Below, in pieces: positions 34,750-44,509 of a DNA stretch of 60,634 bases. The position numbers and the translations under genes were made by a program. Where the stretch lies: contig JAJFGZ010000053.1 in the NCBI GenBank assembly GCA_021775855.1, forward strand, positions 1-60,634. The letters run 5' to 3'. The stretch comes from Hyphomicrobiales bacterium (GTDB taxonomy: Bacteria > Pseudomonadota > Alphaproteobacteria > Rhizobiales > NORP267). Numbering within the stretch: the first letter of the stretch is position 1; every line of letters starts with the position of its first letter. The notes beneath the pieces were generated by a model that saw only the letters and a program-made list of their open reading frames with translations, was not told the DNA's origin and did not search any database.

Positions 34750-36339
34750 TTAAAACCCGAGCGCGCTGCCGTCCTTGCGGGGATCAGACCCGCCAACCAG
34801 GACACCCCTGTCCCAGTCGAGAAAGACGCCCTGCCCGCCGCCATGAGGCGCGTCCACTTCGGATAGTTCGTGGCCGCGGCCGGCCAGGTTTTTTCGCGTG
34901 GCTTCGGGAATCCCGCGTTCATACTCGACCGGCCCCGATGGTCCGAACAACCGGGGATGGTCGAAAGCCTGTTGGATATCCATACCGAAATCGAAAACAT
35001 TTGTTAGCGCGTGGATTTGCCCCACCGGTTGATACGCCGCACCCATCACCCCGTAGGAGAGTATTGCCCGCCCGTCCCGCATGACCATGGCCGGTATAAT
35101 CGTGTGCATCGGGCGCTTGCCAGGCCCGATACAGTTGGGATGGCCCGGATCGACCTGAAAACAATTTCCCCGGCTGTGGAATAAAACACCGGTTGCCGGA
35201 TCGGCAATAGACGAGCCGAAGGGCTTGTAGATCGAATTGATAAACGACACCGCGTTCCAGTTTGAATCAACCACCGTCAGATAAATCGTATCGGATCCCC
35301 CCGGGACGTCGACCGGTCCAAGATCAGCTGTGCGCTTGTCTGGGTCGATTTTACCAGCCAGGTCCTTGGCGAGTTGCTCGGACAGCAGCCCTTCGACCGA
35401 GACCGTCATATGGTCCGGATCGGCGATATATTTATCGCGGAAACGATACGCGCTGCGCGACGCCTCGATTTCCAAATGGAACCGCTGGCCGCCATCGGGG
35501 TCCAGGTTCTCCATGTCAAACTGCTCGAGGATTTTGAGGAGAATTTGCGCCGTCACCCCGTGAGTGGGGGGCGGAATTTCAGCCAGATCGATGCCCCGGT
35601 AGTTGCACAAAATGGGGTCCACATAGTCGGCCTCTACGCCCGCAAAATCGTCGAGATTTTGGACGCCCCCGAGCGCGCGCAGATGCTTGACCATCGCTTC
35701 GGCGATTTTGCCCCCGTAAAACCCGTCTCGGCCTTTTTCCGCAATCACCCGCAATGTTTTCGCCAATTGCGGTAACCGGTAAATATCCCCTTCGACCGGT
35801 GCAGCCCCGTCTTTCAGGTAAATAGCCGAAGACCCCTCATCGCCCGACAGATCGCCCGCATATTGCGCCCAGTCGTATGCAACCCTGGGCGCCACCGCAA
35901 ACCCCTCTTCGGCGAACCGGATGGCGGGTTGCAGAGCATCGCCAAGGCTGATCGTGCCATGATCTTTCAACAACCTGTCCCAGGCATCCACCGCGCCTGG
36001 CATGGTAACAGCCTGCGGCGTGTTTACCGGGACTTCATCAAGCCCCCGATCGAGAAACCATTGCAGGTCGGTTGCGGCCGGGGCCCGCCCGGCGCCATTG
36101 ATGCCAACCAACGGTTTGCCAGCCTCCGCGTAGATTGCGAAACAATCCCCGCCTATCCCTGTCATGGCCGGTTCCACCACCGCCAGCACCGCCGACGCGG
36201 TGATCGCGGCGTCGATGGCGTTGCCACCCCGGCGCATGGTGTTGACAGCGGCTTCGGTCGCCAAAGGATGGGAGGTCGCGGCCATACCATTTGTGGCATA
36301 GACCGGCGAGCGACCGGGCAATTGAAAATCGCGACTCAT
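34750..36339 (-). CDS. Gamma-glutamyltransferase family protein
   Basis: A 529-residue Ntn-hydrolase precursor of the gamma-glutamyltranspeptidase family, which hydrolyses or transfers gamma-glutamyl groups such as that of glutathione. The self-cleavage nucleophile is Thr351 in GGSDTIYLTVVDSN; NAIDAAITASAVLAVVEPAMTGIGGDCFA is the typical large-subunit start, and GKRPMHTIIPAMV lies in the small subunit. No signal peptide is evident, unlike periplasmic Ggt, so a cytoplasmic or cephalosporin-acylase-like relative is possible. ATG 36339. Confidence 0.88.
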   Translation of the reverse strand: MSRDFQLPGRSPVYATNGMAATSHPLATEAAVNTMRRGGNAIDAAITASAVLAVVEPAMTGIGGDCFAIYAEAGKPLVGINGAGRAPAATDLQWFLDRGLDEVPVNTPQAVTMPGAVDAWDRLLKDHGTISLGDALQPAIRFAEEGFAVAPRVAYDWAQYAGDLSGDEGSSAIYLKDGAAPVEGDIYRLPQLAKTLRVIAEKGRDGFYGGKIAEAMVKHLRALGGVQNLDDFAGVEADYVDPILCNYRGIDLAEIPPPTHGVTAQILLKILEQFDMENLDPDGGQRFHLEIEASRSAYRFRDKYIADPDHMTVSVEGLLSEQLAKDLAGKIDPDKRTADLGPVDVPGGSDTIYLTVVDSNWNAVSFINSIYKPFGSSIADPATGVLFHSRGNCFQVDPGHPNCIGPGKRPMHTIIPAMVMRDGRAILSYGVMGAAYQPVGQIHALTNVFDFGMDIQQAFDHPRLFGPSGPVEYERGIPEATRKNLAGRGHELSEVDAPHGGGQGVFLDWDRGVLVGGSDPRKDGSALGF

Positions 36340-36397
36340 AAAATGTCTCCGGAAAAAAGTTGACCGCGCCTGTAATCAGGATTCTTGTCGGTCCAAA

Positions 36398-36805
36398 CTA
36401 TAGTGGCCCGCCAAGGTTGCGGTCCACACTGAGATCGCGTCGGGCCGATGTGATTGTCACCGAATATCCCGCCACCACATCGATCAGAGCGATCACGGTT
36501 AGCAAGAAATAGGTCGACGTCGCAGCAAGTGGAACTAACAGAAACTCTACCAAACAGACGATGAACAGGACCATGGACAGGGCATGATCCAAAATCGAAC
36601 TCGCGCCGGTTTTGGTTGATTTGAGAATTTCAAAAAACAGCAGGATAAGCGCGACAACGACCAGCAGGTCGCCTAATGTAAAGAGCCAGACAGTACCCGA
36701 TACCATGGTAAGACCGAAAACTTGATCCCCCCAGTCCAGCTGTGTAAAAAACCCGATCACATTATAGGCGATTACGGCAAAAGCGATCAGCGGGAAACTC
36801 ATCAT
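36398..36805 (-). CDS. Four-span membrane protein, unknown function
   Basis: A 135-residue protein with four hydrophobic segments (about 4-20, 37-62, 72-93 and 96-115) and a short basic tail (TSARRDLSVDR). I do not recognise the family. ATG 36805 (or the adjacent ATG 36802) follows AGGAGAA. It lies downstream of rpmF on the same strand, but the rpmF terminator at 36868-36902 separates them, so it probably has its own promoter. Confidence 0.55.
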   Translation of the reverse strand: MMSFPLIAFAVIAYNVIGFFTQLDWGDQVFGLTMVSGTVWLFTLGDLLVVVALILLFFEILKSTKTGASSILDHALSMVLFIVCLVEFLLVPLAATSTYFLLTVIALIDVVAGYSVTITSARRDLSVDRNLGGPL

Positions 36806-36867
36806 GGCCTGTTCTCCTGAAAGCGGGCGTCTGTGCTTCGCAGGCTAAACCCTTTCTGATCCCCGGC

Positions 36868-36902
36868 CAAACAAAAAGCCGATGCGACCAGCACACCGGC
36901 TT
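36868..36902 (-). terminator. Rho-independent terminator of rpmF
   Basis: Read on the minus strand, AAGCCG and CGGCTT (36897-36902 and 36876-36881) form a six-pair stem around a 15-base loop, directly followed by TTTTGTTT. It lies 26 bases after the rpmF stop. Confidence 0.65.
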
Positions 36903-36927
36903 GTTTAGACCAGAATCTTAGATCAGA

Positions 36928-37113
36928 TCAGGTATCTTCTTTGGGTTCGAGAACCTGGCGGCCACGATAAGTACCGGCCTTCAAGTCGATATGGTGCGGA
37001 CGGCGATATTCGCCACTATCCTTGTCTTCGACATAGGCAGGACGTTTCAAGGCGTCGGAGGCCCGGCGGTTACCGCGGCGCATCGGCGAAGATTTTCTCT
37101 TTGGCACAGCCAT
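36928..37113 (-). CDS. rpmF: 50S ribosomal protein L32
   Basis: A 61-residue protein of the large ribosomal subunit. [22 protein letters not shown] is the invariant L32 start, and [15 protein letters not shown] the alphaproteobacterial ending. The zinc cysteines of some L32 proteins are absent, as is usual for this group. A clear GGAGAA ribosome site precedes ATG 37113, and a terminator follows. Confidence 0.97.
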   Translation of the reverse strand: MAVPKRKSSPMRRGNRRASDALKRPAYVEDKDSGEYRRPHHIDLKAGTYRGRQVLEPKEDT

Positions 37114-37224
37114 GTGTAATTCTCCTGGGGCGGCTCAAATTTGTGCTGGATTGCGTGCCTTATACTGGCAAATGGTCCGCTTGACCAGTACTCAAAAGTG
37201 CCAATTTCAGATTCTCTATAAAGC

Positions 37225-37971
37225 CTATTCGAGACACGTGGTCCACTGTCCGGACGCACGGCCCCGGGTTTCTGCCCGCCGCGCAATTCTGCGGGTCTGG
37301 GACCCCGGATTGCCCGCTGACCGTCCCCTTGGATTTGGCAGGACCGCGGCAAGCCTGGCGGCATCGCGTCGTGTTAGATGATCCGCTCCTTTGTTGAAAT
37401 GGTTTTGCGCGGCGGCTTCGGCGCCGTAGACCCCGGCCTCCCATTCCACAATATTCAGATAAATCTCCATGATCCGGCGTTTCCCCAAAATAAAATCGGC
37501 GTAATAGGCGAGCGGGACTTCAAGAAACTTGCGTACATAGCTCCGGCTCGGCCAGAGAAACAGGTTTTTCACAACTTGCATGGAAATGGTGCTGGCCCCG
37601 CGCGCCGCGCCGCCGGCCTCGATCACGTCAAGAACGTCCTGAACGGCCCCCCAATCGACGCCTGAATGACTGCAATACTGACCATCCTCGGACATCAGGA
37701 TGGTCGCCGGCAAAACCGGGGAGATATTCTCGTAATCGCGCCAGCGATAGTCGATCCCCGCCCCACCGAACACCCGCCAAACCATCAGCGCGGAGACCGG
37801 TGGATTGAGAAATTTGTAAACCGGGGTCAATATCAGCGGGATGGCAACAAGAACAGCCACAAGAACTGCCAGCCATTTCAGGGAGCGGCGGATAAGCCCA
37901 CGCACTCCCCTGGTGGCGGGCGTCCCGAACGCCTTGGCGGCCGACGATTTTCCCTGTTTATTCCTCGCCAT
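37225..37971 (-). CDS. mtgA: Monofunctional biosynthetic peptidoglycan transglycosylase
   Basis: A 248-residue glycosyltransferase-51 enzyme that polymerises lipid II into glycan strands at the outer face of the inner membrane. A span (residues about 31-50) anchors the domain; the catalytic glutamate Glu95 is in MSEDGQYCSHSGVDW, and RGASTISMQVVKNLFLWPSRS and KRRIMEIYLNIVEW are the standard motifs. I start at ATG 37971; upstream ATGs (37992, 38007) would run toward the divergent ispA start. Confidence 0.94.
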   Translation of the reverse strand: MARNKQGKSSAAKAFGTPATRGVRGLIRRSLKWLAVLVAVLVAIPLILTPVYKFLNPPVSALMVWRVFGGAGIDYRWRDYENISPVLPATILMSEDGQYCSHSGVDWGAVQDVLDVIEAGGAARGASTISMQVVKNLFLWPSRSYVRKFLEVPLAYYADFILGKRRIMEIYLNIVEWEAGVYGAEAAAQNHFNKGADHLTRRDAARLAAVLPNPRGRSAGNPGSQTRRIARRAETRGRASGQWTTCLE

Positions 37972-38021
37972 GGACTGCCGTATATATGCCATGCCCCAAT
38001 TGGGCAAAGGGAGAATGCCCG

Positions 38022-38924
38022 TTGGCCGAAAACCTGTCTACATTCAAACAAGGTTTGCACGAGGTTGCGCGCGCGGTCGAGGCCGCTATGAAGCACCGTC
38101 TTGCCAATCAAAATAAGGATGTTCCTACGCTACTGGCCGCGGCGATGGCCCATGGTACGCTTGGCGGTGGAAAGCGGCTGCGCCCCTTTCTTCTGATTCG
38201 AACCGCTGGTTTGTTTGGAATATCGATAGCAGACGCCATGCAGGCGGCAATCGCACTCGAATGCGTGCATTGCTACTCCCTGATCCACGACGATTTGCCC
38301 GCCATGGATAACGACGACATGCGGCGCGGACGTCCAACGATACACAAGGCGTTTGACGAACCCACCGCGATCCTTGCCGGCGACAGCCTGTTGACGCTTG
38401 CATTTGAAATCCTCGGATCAGAAGATTGCCACCCCGACCCTGCTATCCGCGCCGGCCTGGTCACACGTTTGGCGAGTGCCGCCGGCGCAGCCGGTATGGC
38501 TGGCGGCCAGGCACTTGATCTGGCGGCGGAAACGCAGCAATCAAGCGAGGCAGAAATTCGTCTGCTGCAAGCGAAAAAGACCGGCGCACTGTTCCGGTTT
38601 GCCTGCGAAGCCGGGGCGATGTTTGGTCACGCAGACCCAGAGGCCATGGCATCCCTCAACCGATTCGGCGCCGCCATCGGCACGGCCTTTCAGATCAAGG
38701 ACGATCTTCTGGATATCGAGAGCACGACCGAAAAACTCGGCAAAGCTGTGGGCAAGGATGCGGCAGCCGGCAAGGCAACCCTGGTCACCCATTTAGGCAT
38801 TGTACAGGCCCGTGCTGAACTTGATCGGCTCATCGAAGAGGCGGTCACAGCCCTCGAGATGTTCGATAGCGCGGCTGGGCCTCTGCGCGATCTCGCCCGA
38901 TTCGTGAATTCCCGCGACAGCTAA
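38022..38924 (+). CDS. ispA: Farnesyl/geranyl diphosphate synthase
   Basis: A 300-residue trans-prenyltransferase that makes C10-C15 prenyl diphosphates from IPP and DMAPP. The first aspartate-rich motif is HDDLPAMDNDD (89-99), the second KDDLLDIES; GGGKRLRP near 48 binds IPP. The start is uncertain: TTG 38022 sits nine bases after GGGAG, while ATG 37986 gives a Cys-rich extension unlike the family. The DXDD-like first motif with two extra residues is the bacterial type. It is convergent with ispG. Confidence 0.92.
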   Translation: MAENLSTFKQGLHEVARAVEAAMKHRLANQNKDVPTLLAAAMAHGTLGGGKRLRPFLLIRTAGLFGISIADAMQAAIALECVHCYSLIHDDLPAMDNDDMRRGRPTIHKAFDEPTAILAGDSLLTLAFEILGSEDCHPDPAIRAGLVTRLASAAGAAGMAGGQALDLAAETQQSSEAEIRLLQAKKTGALFRFACEAGAMFGHADPEAMASLNRFGAAIGTAFQIKDDLLDIESTTEKLGKAVGKDAAAGKATLVTHLGIVQARAELDRLIEEAVTALEMFDSAAGPLRDLARFVNSRDS

Positions 38925-38960
38925 AAACTTGATTGATCCTTCGCCAAAAACCGCGCCATT

Positions 38961-40196
38961 TCAGTCCGCCCCGCCATATCGGTTGGCAACATAATCCTCG
39001 ACCAGTTTCTTGAAATCATCAGCGATTCCCGGGCCTCGCAGCGTGACGGTTTTTTTGCCGTCCACAAATACCGGGGCTGCCGGTTCTTCACCGGTCCCGG
39101 GCAGGCTGATGCCGATATCCGCGTGCTTGGATTCGCCCGGACCATTCACGATGCACCCCATCACAGCAACATTCATGGATTTGGCCCCAGGGCTGGTATT
39201 CGACCATTCGGGCATGCGTTCACGGATATAGGATTGGATCGACTGGGCCAGTTCCTGGAATACCGTGCTGGTGGTGCGCCCGCATCCGGGGCACGCAATG
39301 ACGGTGGGGAGGAACGAGCGCAGGCCCATGGTCTGGAGGATTTCCTGCCCAACCCGGACCTCTTCGGTCCGGTCCCCGCCGGGCGCCGGGGTGAGCGAAA
39401 TGCGGATCGTGTCGCCGATGCCTTCCTGCAGGAGAATGGACAGGGCTGCGGTGGACGCAACGATACCCTTCGATCCCATCCCGGCCTCAGTCAGGCCGAG
39501 ATGCAACGCGTGGTTACTACGCGCGGACAGTTCACGGTAAACCGCAATCAGATCCTGGACGGCGGAAACCTTCGCCGACAATATAATCCGGTCCCGCCCG
39601 AGCCCGATCTTTTCGGCCTCATCAGCGGACCGGAGCGCGGATTGCACGATCGCCTCGCGCATCACCAAATCAGCGCCAAGCGGCTCGGCAAGCGCACCAT
39701 TGGCGTCCATCAGGGTCTGCAGCAGGTCCTGATCCAGGCTCCCCCAATTGACCCCGATGCGCACGGGCTTTTTATGCTGGATCGCGATCTCGATCATCTG
39801 CGCGAATTGGCTGGAACGCTTGTCCTTGAATCCCACATTGCCGGGATTAATGCGGAATTTGCCTAGCGCCTCGGCGCAGGCCGGATGCGCCGTCAGAAGT
39901 TTATGACCTATATAATGAAAGTCCCCGACCAGGGGTACATCGATCCCGAGCGCGTCGAGTTTTTCGCGGATATGTGGAATCGCCTTCGCGGCGTCATCGC
40001 GGTCAACCGTGACGCGCACCAACTCAGACCCTGCCGCCGCCAGGTCGGCAACCTGGCTGACGGTCGCCGCGATGTCGGCTGTATCGGTATTGGTCATGGA
40101 TTGGACAACGATCGGCGCCGCCCCGCCAATGGCGATCCTGCCAACCATCACGCGGGTTACATTTTTGCGCACGCTTAAAACCTGTTGGTCCGGCAT
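38961..40196 (-). CDS. ispG: (E)-4-hydroxy-3-methylbut-2-enyl-diphosphate synthase
   Basis: A 411-residue iron-sulfur enzyme of the MEP isoprenoid pathway, reducing methylerythritol cyclodiphosphate to HMBPP. The 4Fe-4S cysteines are in [11 protein letters not shown] and [21 protein letters not shown] near the amino end and VPLVGDFHY are typical of GcpE. It supplies precursors used by the neighbouring ispA product, though the two genes are convergent. ATG 40196. Confidence 0.96.
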   Translation of the reverse strand: MPDQQVLSVRKNVTRVMVGRIAIGGAAPIVVQSMTNTDTADIAATVSQVADLAAAGSELVRVTVDRDDAAKAIPHIREKLDALGIDVPLVGDFHYIGHKLLTAHPACAEALGKFRINPGNVGFKDKRSSQFAQMIEIAIQHKKPVRIGVNWGSLDQDLLQTLMDANGALAEPLGADLVMREAIVQSALRSADEAEKIGLGRDRIILSAKVSAVQDLIAVYRELSARSNHALHLGLTEAGMGSKGIVASTAALSILLQEGIGDTIRISLTPAPGGDRTEEVRVGQEILQTMGLRSFLPTVIACPGCGRTTSTVFQELAQSIQSYIRERMPEWSNTSPGAKSMNVAVMGCIVNGPGESKHADIGISLPGTGEEPAAPVFVDGKKTVTLRGPGIADDFKKLVEDYVANRYGGAD

Positions 40197-40238
40197 GGTA
40201 TCTTTCTGATCTCTCGCCGGAAGCTCCCTTCCCGGCCA

Positions 40239-41351
40239 TCACGCCCGATTGGCGTCTTCAAATATGCGTTCAAATTCGCCTGCATCAAGTGGTTTCGGGT
40301 TCGTCAGGTTGAGATGTTCCTTTGCAGACGCTTCCGCGATCCCCGGCAACAGGGCATCGTCAACGCCGATTTCCCTAAGCGTCTTCGGCATATCAAACGC
40401 CTCCAGCAATCCGGCACACCAGATATCCAGTGTTTCGCCTGGTGGCAACCCTATCGCCAATTCCAGTGCTTTGTACTTTTCCTCCACATATTGCCGGTTC
40501 ATCCGGATCACCGGCGCCAGCAAGATCCCGTTCAGCTCGCCATGATGGTGCCCAAGCGCGCCAAGCGGATGGGTCGCGGCGTGGATCGCGCCAAGACCCT
40601 TCTGGAGCGCCATCCCTCCCTCCAACGCCGCCATCATCATTTCACCCCGGGCCCGGCCATTGCCCGGTTCCTCCATGACTTTCGGTAGCCACCTGGCACA
40701 GCGCTTGACACAATCGAGCGCAATCGCCTCTGCCGGCGGGTTATACCCGGTGGATACATAGGTCTCGATGCCGTGGCTGAGTGCGTCGATCCCGGTCGCG
40801 GCGGTGAAACGCGGCGGCAGGCTATAGGTGAGTTCGGGATCGCAAATCACGGTTTTGGGCAACAGGTTCAACCCCACAAGGGCGGCCTTGGTGCCGTTGT
40901 TGAAGACGACAGAGGCCGCCCGGCCAACCTCCGCGCCGGTCCCTGCCGCTGTCGGCACCGCGATGGTCGGGACTGTCGATCCCATGCAATCCACCCCGCC
41001 GGATTTTACCGTGTAATCCCAAAGCTCGCCCGGATGGGTCGCCATCACCCCGACCGCCTTGGCGAGATCGATCGCCGATCCGCCGCCTACCGAAATGATC
41101 CCGTCGCAATCTTTTTCGCGGTACGCCTGCAATCCGGCAACGACGGCATCCTCGGTTGGATTGAACGTGGTGCCATCGAAAATCGTGATATTATTGCCAA
41201 CTAGCGCGGCGCACCGTTCGGCGATTTTGAGCACGCCCTTGTCGGTTATGATCAAGGGCCGGGCGATCCCGAGCCGTTTTACCTCTTCGGGGAGACGGCG
41301 GACTGCACCCTCGTCGAATATGATCCGGGAAAGAAAATTGATGATGGTCAT
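40239..41351 (-). CDS. Iron-containing alcohol dehydrogenase
   Basis: A 370-residue type III alcohol dehydrogenase. The nucleotide part has ISVGGGSAIDLAKAVG and PTAAGTGAEVG; the iron site is formed by an aspartate and histidine in TGIDALSHGIE and by histidines in GAIHAATHPLGALGHHHGELN. It oxidises or reduces an alcohol/aldehyde whose identity is unknown. Its ATG overlaps the TRAP DctM stop (ATGA), so transporter and enzyme are co-translated, which suggests it acts on the imported compound or a product of it. Confidence 0.88.
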   Translation of the reverse strand: MTIINFLSRIIFDEGAVRRLPEEVKRLGIARPLIITDKGVLKIAERCAALVGNNITIFDGTTFNPTEDAVVAGLQAYREKDCDGIISVGGGSAIDLAKAVGVMATHPGELWDYTVKSGGVDCMGSTVPTIAVPTAAGTGAEVGRAASVVFNNGTKAALVGLNLLPKTVICDPELTYSLPPRFTAATGIDALSHGIETYVSTGYNPPAEAIALDCVKRCARWLPKVMEEPGNGRARGEMMMAALEGGMALQKGLGAIHAATHPLGALGHHHGELNGILLAPVIRMNRQYVEEKYKALELAIGLPPGETLDIWCAGLLEAFDMPKTLREIGVDDALLPGIAEASAKEHLNLTNPKPLDAGEFERIFEDANRA

Positions 41352-42655
41352 CGTGAAAACATCGAGTTGGGCAGCCAGGTTGCGATTTCGGGAAACAGGA
41401 TCAGCAATACGAGCCCGCAGGCCATCGCTATCCAGAAAGGCAGGATGCCGGCAAATATCTGTCCCATGGGGACATTTTCCGCGACCCCTTTCACAACGAA
41501 CACATTGACCCCGACCGGCGGACTGATCAGCCCCATTTCAAGGGTGATCACCACGACAACCCCGAACCAGATCGGGTCAAACCCCAGTCCGGTGATCAGC
41601 GGGAAGACGATGGGCAGGCTGAGGACCAGCATCGCGAACCCTTCAAGGAAAGTCCCGAGCAAGATATACGCCGCCAGCACCAGGACCAGCACCCCATACG
41701 GGCCGAGGTCAAGGGCCGCGAGCGCGTTGGCGAGCGATTCCGGGATCCGGGTGAGCGCCAGAAACGGGCTGATGACATGCGCGCCGACAAGGATCATGAA
41801 AGTCATCGCGGCGGTGCGAACGGTTTCCAGAAGAGCATTGATGAAACTCGGTATCGTTAGCGAGCGCCGCAACAACGCGAAACAAAGCGCTAGAAATGCG
41901 CCAACCCCTGCCGCCTCAACAGGCGTGAAAACGCCACCATATATCCCGCCAATCGTGATGAGTACCAGCGCCAGCATCGGCCCCGCTTTCAGCGTCGCCC
42001 GGCCCTTTTCCCGCCAATCCGTTTTGGGGCCTTTCGGGCCGAATTGGGGATAAAAAAAACAAATCAGGCCGATGGTCGCAACAAACAGGAAGGTCAATAG
42101 CAGTCCGGGAAAAAGACCCGCCATAAACAACCGGCCGATCGATTCTTCGGTCAGGATCGCGTAAATCACAAACCCGGTCGAAGGCGGGATCAGGATCCCA
42201 AGCGTACCGCCGGCCGCGACCGACCCTGTCGCCAGCCGGGGGTCATATTTGTAACGGTCCATTTCCGGCAGCGCGACTTTTCCCATGGTAACAGCAGAGG
42301 CCACAGACGAGCCGGACAGAGCGGCAAATCCGGTACACCCGATCACGGTCGCCGACGCCAACCCGCCGCGCCAGTTACCGACCCAGGCATAGGCCGCCGA
42401 ATAAAGATCCCGGCTCATCCCCGAGATCGTCGCCAGATTACCCATCAGGACAAACAGCGGGATAACCGAAAGCTCGTGAAACGAACCGATAACAAAGGCT
42501 TCATTGGCAAGGGTCGCGTAGGCCGCCGGTAACCCGTTTAGGACCGCGATGCCCACCGTGCCCACCACCAGCAGCACAATGGCAACTGGCATCCGGAGCG
42601 CGAGTAAAACAAAAAGCGCGACCAGACCAGCGACCCCGATCTGGACTTCACTCAC
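41348..42655 (-). CDS. dctM: TRAP transporter large permease (DctM type)
   Basis: A 435-residue membrane protein with about 12 spans, the sodium-driven channel subunit of a tripartite ATP-independent periplasmic transporter. FVLMGNLATISGMSRDLY, GCTGFAALSGSSVASAVTMGKVALPEM and AAGGTLGILIPPSTGFVIYAILTEESIG are the DctM signatures. GTG 42655 overlaps the dctQ stop by eight bases. Together with DctQ and DctP it imports a carboxylate-type solute; the specific substrate is unknown. Confidence 0.93.
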   Translation of the reverse strand: MSEVQIGVAGLVALFVLLALRMPVAIVLLVVGTVGIAVLNGLPAAYATLANEAFVIGSFHELSVIPLFVLMGNLATISGMSRDLYSAAYAWVGNWRGGLASATVIGCTGFAALSGSSVASAVTMGKVALPEMDRYKYDPRLATGSVAAGGTLGILIPPSTGFVIYAILTEESIGRLFMAGLFPGLLLTFLFVATIGLICFFYPQFGPKGPKTDWREKGRATLKAGPMLALVLITIGGIYGGVFTPVEAAGVGAFLALCFALLRRSLTIPSFINALLETVRTAAMTFMILVGAHVISPFLALTRIPESLANALAALDLGPYGVLVLVLAAYILLGTFLEGFAMLVLSLPIVFPLITGLGFDPIWFGVVVVITLEMGLISPPVGVNVFVVKGVAENVPMGQIFAGILPFWIAMACGLVLLILFPEIATWLPNSMFSR

Positions 42656-43169
42656 GGTGCCCGGTCCCCGTCAGGTCGCCAATCGTCTGGTGCGCCATCA
42701 CCGCGGCCCAAAGGAATGCCGATAGCGCAATCAGCCAGTGGAACGGCGCAAACGGGATGACCAGCAGGTTGGTCGCCGACCCAAGCAAGCTGGCAAGCGA
42801 CGCGGCGTTGATGCTTTGCCACGACAGAATGCCGAGGATCAGAATGCCGGGCAGCGCGACAATAGCCGAAACGACGTTTCCTGCGCGATTCCCAAGGCCG
42901 CTGATAAACAGATCGATCGCCACATGACCACGCTTATGAGCGCAATAGGGAACGGCTGAAAACACCGTCAGCAGGAGCAGCATTTTGGAGAGATCCAGCG
43001 CCCCCCGGATGGGCGCGTTAAAGACATAGCGGAGCACCACATCGGTCACCGTGACCATCATCATGGCGACAAGACAGACGCCACCAAAAAAGGCCAGGCC
43101 GGTGACAGCGTAACGGAGGATCTTTCCAAACCCTCCGTCATCCGGTCCCGTATGTCCCGCTTTTGTCAT
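42648..43169 (-). CDS. dctQ: TRAP transporter small permease (DctQ type)
   Basis: A 173-residue four-span protein, the small membrane subunit that pairs with DctM. VTVTDVVLRYVFNAPIRGALDLSKMLLLL is the conserved core, with spans near 18-38, 62-80, 98-120 and 140-158. It overlaps dctM and is 32 bases from dctP. Confidence 0.9.
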   Translation of the reverse strand: MTKAGHTGPDDGGFGKILRYAVTGLAFFGGVCLVAMMMVTVTDVVLRYVFNAPIRGALDLSKMLLLLTVFSAVPYCAHKRGHVAIDLFISGLGNRAGNVVSAIVALPGILILGILSWQSINAASLASLLGSATNLLVIPFAPFHWLIALSAFLWAAVMAHQTIGDLTGTGHRE

Positions 43170-43201
43170 CGCCCGACGAGCACCGCGCCCGCCTCTCCGG
43201 A

Positions 43202-44212
43202 TCAGTTGCCGCCCTGCATCGCGGCAAGCACGTCGCTGGCCGGAACGCCATCGGCTTCAAGGCGACTGACAACCGTACCGCGGACGCCATTAAGGATTTC
43301 AGTAAATTTCGCGACTTCTTCCGGAGCCATGTCGATCACCGTTTCACCGGGCGCATCGCGCATGCGCTGGACCTGCTGGGCGCCGCAATTGGCGTAGGCC
43401 TGGGCCCCCGAAAGGCTCAATTCGCGGCCGGTATTGCTGGAAATATTGGCACGACCCTCGTCCGACAACCCGTCCCAGGATCCCTGGTTCATGACGAGAT
43501 AAAATGCCGCCAGTCCCATTGCAGGACCAACCGTGTAATATTCGCTGACTTCGTCGAGCTTGAACCCACGAATGCCGCAGGGTCCGATCAGGACGGCGTC
43601 GACGATACCGGTGCTAAGCGCGTTGTAGATTTTTGGCGCCGGCAAGGCCACCGGGGTCGCACCGAGGGCTTCAACCGACTGCGCCATCACCGCACCGGCG
43701 ACCCTGATTTTAAGACCCTGTAGGTCTTCGAGGGTCCGGATCGGTTTATCGCGGGATATCAGTATATTGGCGTCGTTGGTCCAGAGCGCGAGCGGGCGTG
43801 TGCCCACATACTCGGAATCGAGTTGCGTTTCATACGCGTCCCAAATCATGTTGGTCGCCTCAATCGGATCGTTGGCAACCCCAGGCAGCTCGATCAACAG
43901 GGTGCGCGGGAATTGTGGCGAGGTATACCCCTGGAGCCCGAACGTGATATCGGCGACACCCTGAACTGCGCGGGCATATTGCTGGACCGGCCCGGCGCCC
44001 AGTTCTCCAGCCGGGTATATTTTCATAGTCAGACTGCCGCCCGATGTCTCGGCCACGGCTGCTGCCAGTGGCTCCATCAAAAACCGGTGCATGGGATGCA
44101 TCGGTGACATGAAATGGGCAATTTTCAATTCTTGCGCACCGGCGCTGGCAAGTCCCGCAATGGCGATCGCGCTTGCGCCAAGAATGCTCGCAATGTGTTT
44201 CGAAAATAACAT
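43202..44212 (-). CDS. dctP: TRAP transporter substrate-binding protein (DctP family)
   Basis: A 336-residue periplasmic solute receptor. A signal peptide (residues 1-26, cut after AGA) precedes LKIAHFMSPMHPMHRF. The family arginine that binds a carboxylate is in LKIRVAGAVMAQSVEALGATPV, and the following PAPKIYNALSTGIVDAVLIGP is typical. ATG 44212 overlaps a strong GGAGGAAGGA. The 128-base gap to ccoS on its upstream side presumably holds the promoter of dctPQM-adh. Ligand unknown. Confidence 0.9.
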   Translation of the reverse strand: MLFSKHIASILGASAIAIAGLASAGAQELKIAHFMSPMHPMHRFLMEPLAAAVAETSGGSLTMKIYPAGELGAGPVQQYARAVQGVADITFGLQGYTSPQFPRTLLIELPGVANDPIEATNMIWDAYETQLDSEYVGTRPLALWTNDANILISRDKPIRTLEDLQGLKIRVAGAVMAQSVEALGATPVALPAPKIYNALSTGIVDAVLIGPCGIRGFKLDEVSEYYTVGPAMGLAAFYLVMNQGSWDGLSDEGRANISSNTGRELSLSGAQAYANCGAQQVQRMRDAPGETVIDMAPEEVAKFTEILNGVRGTVVSRLEADGVPASDVLAAMQGGN

Positions 44213-44340
44213 TCCTTCCTCCCGGGCGAAGTATGAGAATTTCGTCGCCGATTTCCGTTGGCCAAAAGCCAGCTTAGCGCAATGTTGGTCCTCAATCCAA
44301 CTGGCAACCAGATACATAAACCCGGACCGGTCGGGACAAA

Positions 44341-44505
44341 TCAGTCTTTGTCGGAGGGAATATCCTCATCGTCATCCAGCAGAATTCGCGCCGCCGCACC
44401 GTCGAGATCCTCGAACTGTCCGGATTTCAGCGCCCATAAATAGGCGGCCAGCCCGAGCAGGCCAAGGAACAGGGCGGCGGGAATGAGAAAGAGAAGACTT
44501 GTCAA
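44341..44505 (-). CDS. ccoS: cbb3 oxidase assembly protein CcoS
   Basis: A 54-residue protein with one span (TSLLFLIPAALFLGLLGLAAYLWA) and a WALKSGQFEDLDGAAARILLD tail, the CcoS signature. It helps insert cofactors into the cbb3-type cytochrome c oxidase. The start is TTG 44505, four bases after the ccoI stop; upstream codons overlap ccoI and are not CcoS-like. Confidence 0.88.
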   Translation of the reverse strand: MTSLLFLIPAALFLGLLGLAAYLWALKSGQFEDLDGAAARILLDDDEDIPSDKD

Positions 44506-44509
44506 AATA

